From: Actinopolymorpha alba DSM 45243 | GTDB taxonomy: Bacteria > Actinomycetota > Actinomycetes > Propionibacteriales > Actinopolymorphaceae | Assembly (NCBI RefSeq): GCF_000373925.1 | Contig: NZ_KB892708.1 | Location: forward strand, 124,001 to 188,000 | Reading direction: 5' to 3' | DNA length: 64,000 nt | In this document: positions 20,011 through 30,318 of the stretch, in pieces | Position numbering within the stretch: the stretch's first letter is position 1 | Layout: every line of letters begins with the position of its first letter | Position numbers and translations under genes: made by a program | Notes under the pieces: model-generated | What the model was told of the DNA's origin: nothing | The model's database searches: none | What the model saw: the letters and a program-made list of their open reading frames with translations, nothing else

Positions 20011-21188
20011 ATGCTCCGCTGGCTCACCGCGGGGGAGTCTCATGGCCCCGCCCTCGTCGCGATCATCGAAGGCCTTCCCGCAGGCGTCCACGTCACCACC
20101 GACGACGTCGGGCGGCAGCTCGCGCGCCGTCGGCTCGGCTACGGCCGGGGTGCCCGGATGTCGTTCGAGCGGGACGAGCTCGAGTTCACCGGCGGCCTTC
20201 GGCACGGCGTGACCCTTGGCAGTCCGGTGGCGCTGCGGGTCGGCAACACCGAGTGGCCGAAGTGGTCCACGGTGATGTCCGCCGATCCGGTCGACCCGGC
20301 GGAGCTGGAGAACCTCGCGCGCAACGCGCCCCTCACCCGTCCACGCCCCGGTCACGCCGACCTGGCCGGCATGCAGAAGTACGGCTTCACCGAGGCCCGC
20401 CCCGTCCTGGAGCGCGCCAGCGCCCGCGAGACGGCGGCCAGGGTCGCCCTCGGAGCGGTGGCCCAGGCGTTCCTCCGTCAGGCGTACGACCTCACGATCC
20501 TCAGCCACGTGGTCGAGCTCGGTACGGTACGCGCGCCGGCGGGATCGGTTCCCACGCCCGACGACCTCGAGGCCATCGATGCCGACCCGCTGCGCTGCCT
20601 CGACCCCGAGACCAGCCAGGCGATGGTCGCCGAGGTCGACACCGCCCGCAAGGAGGGCGACACCCTCGGCGGTGTCGTCGAGGTGGTCGTGTGGGGCCTT
20701 CCGCCCGGGCTCGGCAGCCACGTCCACTGGGACCGCCGGCTCGACGCGCGGCTCGCCGGCGCCCTGATGGGGATCCAGGCGATCAAGGGCGTCGAGGTCG
20801 GTGACGGGTTCGAGCTGGCCCGCACCCGTGGGTCGGCCGCCCAGGACGAGATGGAGCCGACACCCGACGGGATCCGGCGGACGTCCGGTCGATCGGGGGG
20901 CACGGAGGGCGGCATGACCACGGGCGAGGTCCTGCGGGTCAGGGCCGCGATGAAGCCGATCTCGACGGTGCCCCGCGCCTTGCGGACCGTCGACGTCGCC
21001 ACCGGCGAGGAGGCTCGCGCCCACCACCAGCGTTCGGACGTGTGCGCGGTGCCGGCCGCCGGTGTGGTCGCCGAGGCGATGGTGGCCCTGGTCCTCGCCG
21101 AGGCCGCGCTGGAGAAGTTCGGCGGCGACTCGGTGGCCGAGACCCGCCGCAACGCGCAGGCGTACCTCCAACACCTGAGTGTCCGGTG

Positions 21189-21189
<1 letters not shown>
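20011..21189 (+). CDS. aroC: Chorismate synthase
   Basis: 392 aa; converts EPSP to chorismate with reduced FMN. Family signatures: [18 protein letters not shown] at the N-terminus, [39 protein letters not shown], and [17 protein letters not shown]. The ATG at 20011 gives the canonical [12 protein letters not shown] start; an upstream in-frame start would add non-conserved sequence. The stop overlaps the aroK ATG (TGATG). Confidence 0.97.
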
Positions 21190-22792
<1,603 letters not shown>

Positions 22793-22800
<8 letters not shown>

Positions 22801-23053
22801 GGTGGGCGCCCACCGTGTCCTTGATCTCGTGACCGCGCGCCATGCCTGACGAACGCGCGCAGTGGGCGCAGCAGAAGAACCTGCCGTCGACCTCGACGCC
22901 GTGTCCGACGATCCGGCACTGGCAGTGCTCGCACGTCGGGGCCATCCGGTGGATCGCGCACTCGAACGAGTCGAAGGTGTGCGTGTCACCGCTGGCGGCG
23001 CGTACCTCGAACGCCAGCCAGTAGTCGTTGCCACATACCTCACAAACCGCCAT
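22793..23053 (-). CDS. Small Cys-rich metal-binding protein (prokaryotic metallothionein-like)
   Basis: 86 aa with nine Cys (4, 7, 32, 41, 44, 46, 61, 62, 65) and interspersed His. CxxC pairs CEVC and CEHCQC and the motif FFCCAHCA suggest a two-site zinc-binding fold. Similar actinobacterial proteins are often named prokaryotic metallothionein; I do not know a tested function. The ATG at 23053 is chosen because GGGGGAGG lies 7 nt before it; the longer frame upstream lacks an SD. Convergent with aroB. The 180 bp upstream (23054-23235) show nothing I can support. Confidence 0.72.
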
Positions 23054-23235
23054 GGTGGTACCTCCCCCGCTCGCCCGCACGGATGGGGTGCCGCGCAAAG
23101 TGGCGGCTTCAAGGCTCGCGGGCGACTCTCTCGTCAGGGTCGAGATTGCCCATCCAGGTCGAGTCGCACACCCCGCCGGGTATGGAGTCGGCAGGGGACG
23201 GGATAGCTGGCGGCTGACTTGGCCGTGGTGCGGGG

Positions 23236-23724
23236 TCAGCTGAGGGCGCGAACGAACTTCTGGGCGTCGAGGATCCCCATCCCGGTCTCGTCGCAGACCA
23301 GGCGGATGGCGTCGACCTCCCGTCCCTGGCTGCGGAGGGCGAGGGCCCGCACGGCGAGGTCGGATCGGGTCGTCTCCGGCTGGGGCCGAGGTGCCGCGGG
23401 CGTGACGTCGACGGCCTCACCACGGAGGACGACGGCGGGGGGCCGATGCCCAGCCTCGATCGCCTCGACGAGCGCCTTGGCGTCGGCGAGGCCGAGACCG
23501 GTGGCATCCCTCAACTCCTTGACGGCCTGGATCTTCTTGCGCTGGCCGAGAAGGGCGAGAACGGTCGAGACCACCATCGGGTCGACCGGGTGGGAGGCAA
23601 GGTGCGCTGCCGGCGATACCGGGGGAGCCGGGCTGACCTGACGGCTCGTGTCACGGGATCGCAGTGCGAACATCACGCCGAAAATCACGAGCCCCACGAG
23701 GATCACGTACAGCACGTCGTTCAC
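23236..23724 (-). CDS. Membrane-anchored protein with two ribosomal L7/L12 C-terminal-like repeats
   Basis: 162 aa. TM helix at about 4-21 (VLYVILVGLVIFGVMFA), a Pro/Ser-rich linker, then KIQAVKELRDATGLGLADAK (about 64-83) and a second related unit GREVDAIRLVCDETGMGILDAQ (about 134-155). Both match the L7/L12 C-terminal pattern (K-x-x-A-(V/I)-(K/R) ... TG-(L/M)-G-(L/I)-x-(D/E)-A). GTG chosen from the leaderless -10 (TACCAT then 6 nt). Role unknown; such domains often mediate protein contacts. Confidence 0.72.
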   Translation of the reverse strand: MNDVLYVILVGLVIFGVMFALRSRDTSRQVSPAPPVSPAAHLASHPVDPMVVSTVLALLGQRKKIQAVKELRDATGLGLADAKALVEAIEAGHRPPAVVLRGEAVDVTPAAPRPQPETTRSDLAVRALALRSQGREVDAIRLVCDETGMGILDAQKFVRALS

Positions 23725-23730
23725 GAGAGG

Positions 23731-23736
23731 ATGGTA
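23731..23736 (-). promoter_or_regulatory. -10 element for the leaderless L7/L12-like gene
   Basis: On the minus strand TACCAT is followed by exactly 6 nt and the GTG start at 23724. It shares the 109-bp divergent intergenic region with aroQ. Confidence 0.5.
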
Positions 23737-23821
23737 GCGGCCGGACGCCGTGTGCGGCCGTCCCACCAGCGGCCGGATATCACGCTCAGAACGCCGGCAG
23801 GAGGCCCCTGTCCCAGGCCAC

Positions 23822-23827
23822 TAGGGT
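23822..23827 (+). promoter_or_regulatory. -10 element for leaderless aroQ
   Basis: TAGGGT, then exactly 6 nt, then the GTG start of aroQ at 23834; no SD. Confidence 0.55.
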
Positions 23828-23833
23828 AGGAAC

Positions 23834-24265
23834 GTGCGTGTACTTGTCTTGAATGGACCGAATCTCGGCCGCCTGGGCACCCGAGAGCCCGACGTCTATG
23901 GCGCCATGTCGTACGCCGATCTGGTGGCCGAATGCGGCAAGGCGGGCGCGGAGTTCGGGTTCGAGGTGGAGGTACGCCAGACGGACGACGAGGCCGAACT
24001 CCTCCGCTGGCTGCACCAGGCGGCCGACGCCTCGACCCCTGTCGTCCTCAATCCCGCGGCGTTCACCCACTACTCGTACGCCGTGCGGGATGCCTGCGCG
24101 CAGCTCACCGCTCCCCTGATCGAGGTGCACCTCACCAACCCCGCCCGCCGCGAGACGTTCCGGCACACGAGCGTCGTCGCTGGCGTGGCGACGGGGACCA
24201 TCGCGGGGTTCGGCCTGGAGTCCTACCGCCTGGCGTTGCGTGCCATCGCCGCGCTGACCAGTTGA
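23834..24265 (+). CDS. aroQ: Type II 3-dehydroquinate dehydratase
   Basis: 143 aa, typical type II length; third shikimate-pathway step. LNGPNLGRLGTREPDVYG supplies the flexible-lid Arg17 and catalytic Tyr22; Asn73 (LNPAAFTHYS) and His99 (IEVHLTN) complete the active site. Has its own leaderless promoter, so it is separable from aroCKB although in the same cluster. Confidence 0.95.
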   Translation: MRVLVLNGPNLGRLGTREPDVYGAMSYADLVAECGKAGAEFGFEVEVRQTDDEAELLRWLHQAADASTPVVLNPAAFTHYSYAVRDACAQLTAPLIEVHLTNPARRETFRHTSVVAGVATGTIAGFGLESYRLALRAIAALTS

Positions 24266-24351
24266 CCGGGTGAGCCGGCCCGCCACCCGGATCCCGGCGT
24301 CATGATCATGGTCGACTTGCGGTGGCTCCGGGCGGGCGTAAGGGTGGTGGC

Positions 24352-25437
24352 GTGCCCGACATTCATGCCGCCCGCCGCGACCGCCTTCGTGGCGTCCTCG
24401 CCGGCAGAGACATCCCCGCCGCTCTGATCAGCCGTCTCCTCAATGTCCGCTATCTGACCGGTTTCACCGGGTCCAACGCCGCGCTGCTGGTCACCACCGA
24501 CGGCGGAGCGGTGCTCGCGACGGACGGGAGGTACGGCGACCAGGCGGCCGCCCAGTGCCCCGACGTCGAGTGCGTCGTCGACCGGCAGCTGCTGCTGACC
24601 CTCACCGGCCGTGCGGCGGAGCAGCACATCGGGCGGCTCGCGTTGGAGACGCACGTGCTCACTGTGGACGCCCTCGAGTCGGTGCGCTCCGGGCACGGCA
24701 CGCTCGAAACGCCGTCGCTTCGCCGGGCGGTCGAGTCGCTGCGGCTGGTGAAGGACGACACCGAGCTGGACCACATCCGGGAGGCCTGCGCGATCTCCTG
24801 CCAGGCCCTGGAGGAGTTGCTCACGACGCCGCTGCTCGGCCGCACGGAGCGGGAGATCGCCCGGGACCTGGAGGCGCGGATGTTCGCCCACGGTGCGGAG
24901 AGTACGGCGTTCGACACCATCGTGGCGGGTGGGGAACACTCGGCGATCCCGCATCACCAGCCCACGCACCGGCCGGTGGACCGCGGGGACTTCCTGAAGA
25001 TCGACTTCGGTGCGAAGTATGCCGGCTATCACGCCGACTGCACCCGGACGTTCGTCGTGGGTGCGGAGCCGGCCGAGTGGCAGCGCGAGGTGTACGCCGT
25101 CGTGCGGACGGCGCAGCGGGCCGGTCGACACGCCCTGGCTCCCGGCGCGGAGCTGGTCGCCGTCGACGCGGCGGCAAGGGACGTGATCACCGAGGCCGGC
25201 TTCGGCGAGCGTTTCACGCACGGACTCGGCCATGGAGTGGGTCTGGAGATCCACGAGGACCCGTTCTTCGCCAAGACGGCGGAGGGTAAACTCGGCGGTC
25301 GCACTCCGGTCACCGTCGAGCCTGGGATCTACCTCACCGGCAGAGGCGGTGTGCGCATCGAGGACACCCTGATCGTCCGCGACGGCAAGGCGGAGTTGCT
25401 CACCACGACTACCAAAGATCTCCTTGTCGTCGACTGA
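24352..25437 (+). CDS. M24 family aminopeptidase P / Xaa-Pro peptidase-like
   Basis: 361 aa. N-terminal creatinase domain (ALISRLLNVRYLTGFTGSNA) and a C-terminal pita-bread fold with a complete dinuclear metal set: Asp218, Asp229, His294, Glu323 and Glu337. Cytoplasmic; would release the residue N-terminal to proline or cleave Xaa-Pro dipeptides. GTG at 24352 (VPDIHAARRDRLRG) is preferred to one 30 nt upstream because AAGGGTGG precedes it. Conserved position between aroQ and efp. Confidence 0.9.
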   Translation: MPDIHAARRDRLRGVLAGRDIPAALISRLLNVRYLTGFTGSNAALLVTTDGGAVLATDGRYGDQAAAQCPDVECVVDRQLLLTLTGRAAEQHIGRLALETHVLTVDALESVRSGHGTLETPSLRRAVESLRLVKDDTELDHIREACAISCQALEELLTTPLLGRTEREIARDLEARMFAHGAESTAFDTIVAGGEHSAIPHHQPTHRPVDRGDFLKIDFGAKYAGYHADCTRTFVVGAEPAEWQREVYAVVRTAQRAGRHALAPGAELVAVDAAARDVITEAGFGERFTHGLGHGVGLEIHEDPFFAKTAEGKLGGRTPVTVEPGIYLTGRGGVRIEDTLIVRDGKAELLTTTTKDLLVVD

Positions 25438-25530
25438 GGGGGCGACGGCCGTCGGCGGGTGGTGCCACGAAGGCCCCGTCGAAGCCCGTCCTCCTCAGGA
25501 ACGCCAACGGAGTTGAGAGGCGAAACTGCA

Positions 25531-26088
25531 GTGGCAACCACGAACGACCTCAAGAACGGCATGGTGCTCAACCTCGACGGGCAGCTCTGGAGCGTCGTGT
25601 GGTTCCAGCACCACAAGCCCGGCAAGGGCGGCGCCGTCGTGCGTACCAAGCTCAAGAACGTCCTTTCTGGGAAGGTCGTCGACAAGACGTTCAATGCCGA
25701 CGTCAAGGTCGAGGTCGCAACGGTCGACAAGCGCGAGATGACCTACCTCTACAACGACGGTGAGTCGTACATCTTCATGGACGCCACGACCTACGACCAG
25801 CTGCCGATCACCCCCGACGTGGTGGGTGAGGCGTCCCACTTCATGTTGGAAAACCAGGAAGCGGTCGTGGCCGTCCACGAGGGGACTCCGCTCTACGTCG
25901 AGCTTCCGGCGTCGGTCGAGCTGACCATCGACTACACCGAGCCGGGCCTGCAGGGCGACCGCTCCACCGGCGGCACCAAGCCGGCCCGCCTCGAGACCGG
26001 GTACGAAATCCAGGTGCCGCTGTTCATCGGCACCGGCGAGAAGGTCAAGGTCGACACCCGGTCCGGCGACTACCTCGGGCGGGTCTAG
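25531..26088 (+). CDS. efp: Translation elongation factor P
   Basis: 185 aa, three-domain EF-P that relieves ribosome stalling at polyproline. The tip loop HHKPGKGGA contains Lys32, the position modified in some bacteria; no EpmA-type enzyme is seen in the window. The GTG at 25531 gives the normal [11 protein letters not shown] start, with GAGAGGCG upstream; a longer open frame is non-conserved. The stop overlaps nusB by one base. Confidence 0.96.
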   Translation: MATTNDLKNGMVLNLDGQLWSVVWFQHHKPGKGGAVVRTKLKNVLSGKVVDKTFNADVKVEVATVDKREMTYLYNDGESYIFMDATTYDQLPITPDVVGEASHFMLENQEAVVAVHEGTPLYVELPASVELTIDYTEPGLQGDRSTGGTKPARLETGYEIQVPLFIGTGEKVKVDTRSGDYLGRV

Positions 26089-26498
26089 TGCCCGCGCGGG
26101 CGAAGGCGCGTAAGCGGGCGGTCGACGTTCTGTACGAATCGGAGCTGCGCGGGCGGCCCCGGCAGACCACGCTGGCGGAACGCATCGCCGCTGCCGACCC
26201 GCCCGTGCCCGAATACACCGTCCGGCTGGTCGAGGGCGTCGACGAGCATGCCGACCGCATCGACGAGCTGCTCGAGGCCTACTCCCAAGGCTGGAGCCTT
26301 GACCGGATGGCCCCGGTTGATCGCAACATCCTGCGGATCGGCGCGTACGAGCTTCTGTATGCCAACGACGTGCCCGACGTGGTGGCGATCAGCGAGGCGG
26401 TGCGGCTCGCGCGGGAGCTTTCCAGCGACGAGGCGCCGGCGTTCGTCAACGGCCTCTTGGCGCGGCTGCTCGACCTCAAGCCGACCCTGCTGGCCTGA
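26088..26498 (+). CDS. nusB: Transcription antitermination factor NusB
   Basis: 136-aa all-helical NusB. RKRAVDVLYESELRG is the N-terminal Arg-rich RNA-contact helix; APVDRNILRIGAYELLY and INEAVxLAxxxS-like ISEAVRLARELSSDEAPAFVNGLL complete the family. Binds boxA of rRNA leaders with NusE. GTG start at the last base of the efp TAG. Ends the aroQ-pepP-efp-nusB run before a strong terminator. Confidence 0.95.
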   Translation: MPARAKARKRAVDVLYESELRGRPRQTTLAERIAAADPPVPEYTVRLVEGVDEHADRIDELLEAYSQGWSLDRMAPVDRNILRIGAYELLYANDVPDVVAISEAVRLARELSSDEAPAFVNGLLARLLDLKPTLLA

Positions 26499-26537
26499 CG
26501 CGGAGCCGGCCGCGGAAGTAGCCGTCCGGAGCACCTG

Positions 26538-26574
26538 TCCGGGCTGGGGCGTCCCCGAGACACCCCAGCCCGGA
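26538..26574. terminator. Terminator between convergent nusB and bldD
   Basis: A perfect 12-bp stem (TCCGGGCTGGGG and complement) with a 13-nt loop, followed on the plus strand by TGTTGTTCTGT. Symmetric, so it can also end bldD transcription from the other side. Confidence 0.75.
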
Positions 26575-26604
26575 TGTTGTTCTGTGGGCGTGGTACGGGA
26601 GTAC

Positions 26605-27108
26605 TCAGGCCTCGTCGTCGGACACGGCTTCGGCCGCGTCGGCGTTCAGGACGCCCCAGGCGACGAGCCGGTCGGCCAGCACGCTCGGCCGCTCGTCGTA
26701 GATCACGGCGAGGGTGCGCATGTCCTCCTTGCGGATGGACAGGACCTTGCCGTTGTAGTCGCCGCGCTGGGCCTGGATCGTCGCGGCGTACCTCGCGAGC
26801 GGGGCCACCTCGACGCCTTCCAACTCGCCCAGGCGCTCCAGGTCGAGAACCAGCTTCGGTGGCGGCTCGGCGGCGGCGCCGATGGGGCCGACGCCTGGTA
26901 GGAGTTCGGTGATGGGTACGCCGTAGAACTCCGCGAGTTCTGACAGCTTCTGCACGGTTACGGCCCGGTCGCCGCGCTCATAGGAGCCGACCACCACCGC
27001 CTTCCACCGTCCCTTGGACTTCTGCTCCACACCGTGGAGGGAGAGTCCCTGCTGCTGCCTGATGGCGCGGAGTTTCGCACCCAGGGACCTGGCGTAGTCG
27101 CTCGGCAT
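26605..27108 (-). CDS. bldD: Developmental regulator BldD (c-di-GMP-responsive repressor)
   Basis: 167 aa, same length as Streptomyces BldD. N-terminal XRE-type HTH ([19 protein letters not shown]...[18 protein letters not shown]). The C-terminal domain carries the exact BldD c-di-GMP signature RGD-X8-RxxD: Arg115-Gly116-Asp117 and Arg126-KE-Asp129. In Streptomyces a c-di-GMP tetramer dimerises BldD to repress sporulation genes. A near-consensus BldD operator lies 57 bp upstream, predicting autorepression. Position after nusB and before pyrR is conserved. Confidence 0.95.
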   Translation of the reverse strand: MPSDYARSLGAKLRAIRQQQGLSLHGVEQKSKGRWKAVVVGSYERGDRAVTVQKLSELAEFYGVPITELLPGVGPIGAAAEPPPKLVLDLERLGELEGVEVAPLARYAATIQAQRGDYNGKVLSIRKEDMRTLAVIYDERPSVLADRLVAWGVLNADAAEAVSDDEA

Positions 27109-27164
27109 CCGTGCTCACTCATCCTTGGTCTAAGAGGGACACGCAAAACGCCATGTCCACCGTG

Positions 27165-27179
27165 GTCACGGAGCGTGAC
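27165..27179. promoter_or_regulatory. Candidate BldD operator (autoregulation)
   Basis: GTCACGGAGCGTGAC is a 15-bp inverted repeat with a 3-nt centre. Against the Streptomyces BldD consensus as I recall it, TNACNC(A/T)GNGTNA, the 13-bp core matches every defined position but one (C to G at position 6). It is 57 bp before the bldD ATG and about 200 bp before pyrR. Confidence 0.6.
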
Positions 27180-27305
27180 GGTAACTCGGCGCGACTCCCA
27201 CGTCAAGCCGACGCGTCGGAACTGGACCCTTCCAGGCGTCCAGCAGGCCCCCGGCAGACCCCCGGCGAGACGGTGGGCGACGCCAGCCGACGTGCGCTCG
27301 ACTGC

Positions 27306-27311
27306 TAGTGT
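27306..27311 (+). promoter_or_regulatory. Possible -10 element of the pyr operon
   Basis: TAGTGT lies 21 bp before the PyrR hairpin, so initiation about 7 nt downstream would give a short leader that contains the whole hairpin. No convincing -35 was seen. Confidence 0.35.
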
Positions 27312-27332
27312 CAAGGGCGGTTTGGCAAGTCT

Positions 27333-27375
27333 GACGTCCTTTAAAGATCCGTCCAGAGAGGCGGGGAAGGAGGTC
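27333..27375 (+). promoter_or_regulatory. PyrR-binding RNA hairpin burying the pyrR ribosome-binding site
   Basis: The loop element GTCCAGAGAGGC (27351-27362) fits the PyrR-binding consensus ARUCCNGNGAGGYU: hexaloop CAGAGA closed by C-G, U-G, G-C, C-G, C-G. After an asymmetric internal bulge (6 nt left, 1 nt right), as in known PyrR sites, a lower stem pairs GACGTCCTT (27333-27341) with AAGGAGGTC (27367-27375), with one G-G mismatch. The right arm is the SD of pyrR. UMP-bound PyrR should therefore stabilise the hairpin and block translation. Confidence 0.85.
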
Positions 27376-27381
27376 CGGCAG

Positions 27382-28014
27382 GTGACTCCTGCTCACGATC
27401 CACCAGGTAAGGCCAAGGCGGCGGTCGGCGCATCCCGCGCCGTGACCGTTCAGGGCGAAGCGGCGAGGTCAGTCCTCGACGAGGCTGATATCGCCCGGGC
27501 GTTGACCCGGATCGCCCATGAGATTCTCGAACGCAACAAGGGGGCCCGCGAGGTCGTCCTCCTCGGCATTCCGACCCGTGGGGTCGAGCTGGCCCGGAGG
27601 ATCGGCGAGCGGATCTCCGCCGTCGAGGGTTCGTTCGGAGGCGTCGGCGCCCTCGACGTGACGATGTACCGCGACGATCTGCGGCTGCGTCCCACCAGGG
27701 TCCTCGGGCACACCGAGATTCCCGAGTCCGGGATCGACGGCAAGGTGGTCGTCCTGGTCGACGACGTGCTGTTCTCCGGACGGACGATCAGAGCCGCCCT
27801 CACAGCTTTGGACGACATCGGTCGGCCCCGCGCGGTCCAGTTGGCGGTCCTTGTCGACCGCGGGCACCGAGAGCTGCCGATCCGAGCCGATTTCGTCGGT
27901 AAGAACCTCCCGACGGCGGCCGACGAGCGCGTGGTGGTCTCCCTGCGCGAATCCGACGGTGGCGAGTCGGTCGTGATCGCCAAACGCGAGCCCGTAGGGG
28001 AGGGCACCTCGTGA
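27382..28014 (+). CDS. pyrR: PyrR: pyr operon RNA-binding regulator / uracil phosphoribosyltransferase
   Basis: 210 aa. PRTase fold with PRPP loop [14 protein letters not shown] (Asp127, Asp128) and the PyrR features [12 protein letters not shown] and [10 protein letters not shown]. The first 30 residues are a non-conserved basic extension; GTG at 27382 is chosen because AAGGAGG lies 8 nt before it. Senses UMP and represses its own operon through the hairpin just upstream. The stop overlaps the pyrB GTG. Confidence 0.93.
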   Translation: MTPAHDPPGKAKAAVGASRAVTVQGEAARSVLDEADIARALTRIAHEILERNKGAREVVLLGIPTRGVELARRIGERISAVEGSFGGVGALDVTMYRDDLRLRPTRVLGHTEIPESGIDGKVVVLVDDVLFSGRTIRAALTALDDIGRPRAVQLAVLVDRGHRELPIRADFVGKNLPTAADERVVVSLRESDGGESVVIAKREPVGEGTS

Positions 28015-28973
28015 AGCATCTGCTGTCAGCCGGTGATCTCGATCGTGACGAGGCTCTGCTGGTCCTCGAGACCGCGGAGAAGCTGCGCGAGCTCGCCGAC
28101 CGCCCGATCAAGAAGTTGCCGACTCTGCGCGGGCGTACCATCGTCAACCTGTTCTTCGAGGACTCCACCCGCACCCGCATCTCCTTCGAGGCGGCCGCCA
28201 AGCGCCTGTCGGCCGACGTCATCAACTTCTCCGCCAAGGGCTCCAGCGTCGAGAAGGGCGAAAGCCTGAAGGACACCGCGCTCACGCTGGAGGCGATGGG
28301 CGCCGACGCTGTGGTCGTACGCCACCAGTCGAGTGGCGCGCCGCACCGCCTGGCCCACTCGGGCTGGATCCAGAGCTGCGTGGTGAACGCCGGTGACGGT
28401 TCGCACGAGCACCCGACGCAGGCGCTTCTTGACGCGTTCACCATGCGCCGCCACCTCGGTGCCCTGGACGGACGCCGGGTGGCGATCGTCGGGGACGTGC
28501 TCCACAGCCGGGTGGCGCGTTCCAACGTGCTGCTGCTCTCGACTCTGGGCGCCGAGGTCACGCTCGTGGCGCCGCCGACGCTCCTCCCGGTGGGGGTGGA
28601 GCGGTGGACGTGCGCGACGTCGTACGACCTGGACGCGGTCCTCCCCAAGACCGACGTCGTGATGATGTTGCGGGTCCAGCGGGAGCGCATGAACGCCGCG
28701 TTCTTCCCGAGTGCCCGGGAGTACAGCCGTCGGTACGGCCTGGACGCCGCCCGGATGGCGGCACTCCCTGAGCACGCGCTGGTGATGCACCCGGGGCCGA
28801 TGAACCGCGGCATGGAGATCTCGGCGGACGTCGCCGACTCCACCCGCTCGGTGATCGTGGAGCAGGTCACCAACGGCGTCGCCATCCGGATGGCGGTGCT
28901 CTACCTCCTGCTCGCCGGTGCCGGATCGGCGGTAGACGACACGGTTCCGGAGCAGCGAAGGGGACGAGCGTGA
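28011..28973 (+). CDS. pyrB: Aspartate carbamoyltransferase catalytic subunit
   Basis: 320 aa. Carbamoyl-phosphate motif [13 protein letters not shown], the Lys loop [23 protein letters not shown], and the aspartate-site LRVQRERM. No pyrI is present, as usual in actinobacteria. Second step of UMP synthesis. GTGA overlaps on both sides with pyrR and pyrC. Confidence 0.96.
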   Translation: MKHLLSAGDLDRDEALLVLETAEKLRELADRPIKKLPTLRGRTIVNLFFEDSTRTRISFEAAAKRLSADVINFSAKGSSVEKGESLKDTALTLEAMGADAVVVRHQSSGAPHRLAHSGWIQSCVVNAGDGSHEHPTQALLDAFTMRRHLGALDGRRVAIVGDVLHSRVARSNVLLLSTLGAEVTLVAPPTLLPVGVERWTCATSYDLDAVLPKTDVVMMLRVQRERMNAAFFPSAREYSRRYGLDAARMAALPEHALVMHPGPMNRGMEISADVADSTRSVIVEQVTNGVAIRMAVLYLLLAGAGSAVDDTVPEQRRGRA

Positions 28974-30259
28974 CGGAAAAGTTTGTGCTGAAGGGGGTCC
29001 GGCCGCTCGGCGGCGAGCCCACCGACGTGATCCTGCGCGACGGCGTGATCGCGGAGATGGGCGCCGGGTTGTCGGGCCGTGGCGCGCAGGTTGTCGACGC
29101 GGAGGGGTTCATCCTCCTGCCCGGCCTGGTCGACCTGCACACGCATCTGCGCGAGCCTGGCCGCGAGGACGCGGAGACGGTCGAGACCGGCACGCTGGCG
29201 GCGGCGCTCGGCGGCTTCACCGCGGTGTTCGCGATGCCCAACACCGATCCCGCCGCCGACACCGCTGGCGTCGTCGAGCAGGTCTACCGCCTCGGCCAGG
29301 AGGCCGGCCGCTGTGACGTCCAGCCGATCGGTGCCGTCACGGTCGGTCGGGCCGGCCGGCAGCTGGCCGAACTCGGGGCGATGGCCGACTCGGCCGCGCG
29401 GGTCCGGGTGTTCAGCGACGACGGCGACTGCGTGTCAGATGCGGCGCTGATGCGGCGGGCGCTGGAGTACGTCAAGGCGTTCGACGGCCTGATCGCCCAG
29501 CACGCCCAGGAGCCGCGGCTGACCGAGGGCGCCCAGATGAACGAAGGCGCGCTGTCGGCCACGCTCGGGCTGGCCGGCTGGCCCGCAGTGGCGGAGGAGG
29601 CGATCATCGCCCGGGACGTCCTGCTGGCCGCACACGTCGGCTCCCGGGTCCACATCTGCCACGTCTCCACGGCAGGTTCGGTTGAGATCCTGCGCTGGGC
29701 CAAGGCCAAGGGCTACCCCGTGACGGCCGAGGTGACGCCCCATCACCTGCTGCTGACCGAGGAGCTGGTCGCGAGTTACGACCCGATCTACAAGGTCAAC
29801 CCGCCCTTGCGGTCCGCTGAGGACGTGGCGGCGCTGCGCGACGCACTCGCGGACGGCACGATCGATGTGGTCGCCACGGACCACGCACCCCACCCGGTCG
29901 AGGACAAGGAGTGCGAGTGGAGCGCGGCCGCGATGGGCATGGTCGGGCTCGAAACCGCGCTCGCCGTGGTCCAGCAGTCGATGGTTGACACCGGACTCCT
30001 CGACTGGGCCGGGGTCGCCGACCGGATGTCCACCCGCCCGGCTCGGATCGGCCGGCTTGCCGGACACGGATGCGGTCTGGATGTCGGAGCCCCGGCGAAT
30101 GTCACGGTGTACGACCCGGCTGCGTCCTGGGACGTCGATCCGGCGCAGTTGGCGAGCCGCTCGCGCAACACGCCGTACGCCGGCAGGACGCTGCCGGGTC
30201 GGGTGGTGGCGACGTTCCTGCGCGGACACGCCACGGTCCTGGACGGAAAGCCCCAGTGA
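28970..30259 (+). CDS. pyrC: Dihydroorotase (class I)
   Basis: 429-aa amidohydrolase. His57 and His59 ([10 protein letters not shown]) bind zinc; [12 protein letters not shown], the later [11 protein letters not shown] and the catalytic [13 protein letters not shown] follow. Third step of the pathway. Starts inside the pyrB stop. Length and motif set match the class I enzymes often associated with PyrB. Confidence 0.96.
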   Translation: MTEKFVLKGVRPLGGEPTDVILRDGVIAEMGAGLSGRGAQVVDAEGFILLPGLVDLHTHLREPGREDAETVETGTLAAALGGFTAVFAMPNTDPAADTAGVVEQVYRLGQEAGRCDVQPIGAVTVGRAGRQLAELGAMADSAARVRVFSDDGDCVSDAALMRRALEYVKAFDGLIAQHAQEPRLTEGAQMNEGALSATLGLAGWPAVAEEAIIARDVLLAAHVGSRVHICHVSTAGSVEILRWAKAKGYPVTAEVTPHHLLLTEELVASYDPIYKVNPPLRSAEDVAALRDALADGTIDVVATDHAPHPVEDKECEWSAAAMGMVGLETALAVVQQSMVDTGLLDWAGVADRMSTRPARIGRLAGHGCGLDVGAPANVTVYDPAASWDVDPAQLASRSRNTPYAGRTLPGRVVATFLRGHATVLDGKPQ

Positions 30260-30318
30260 GCCACGGCGTGGTCAACGCCGGGGTGGGGCCGGAACCGCAC
30301 AGCGAAGAAGGAGGACGG

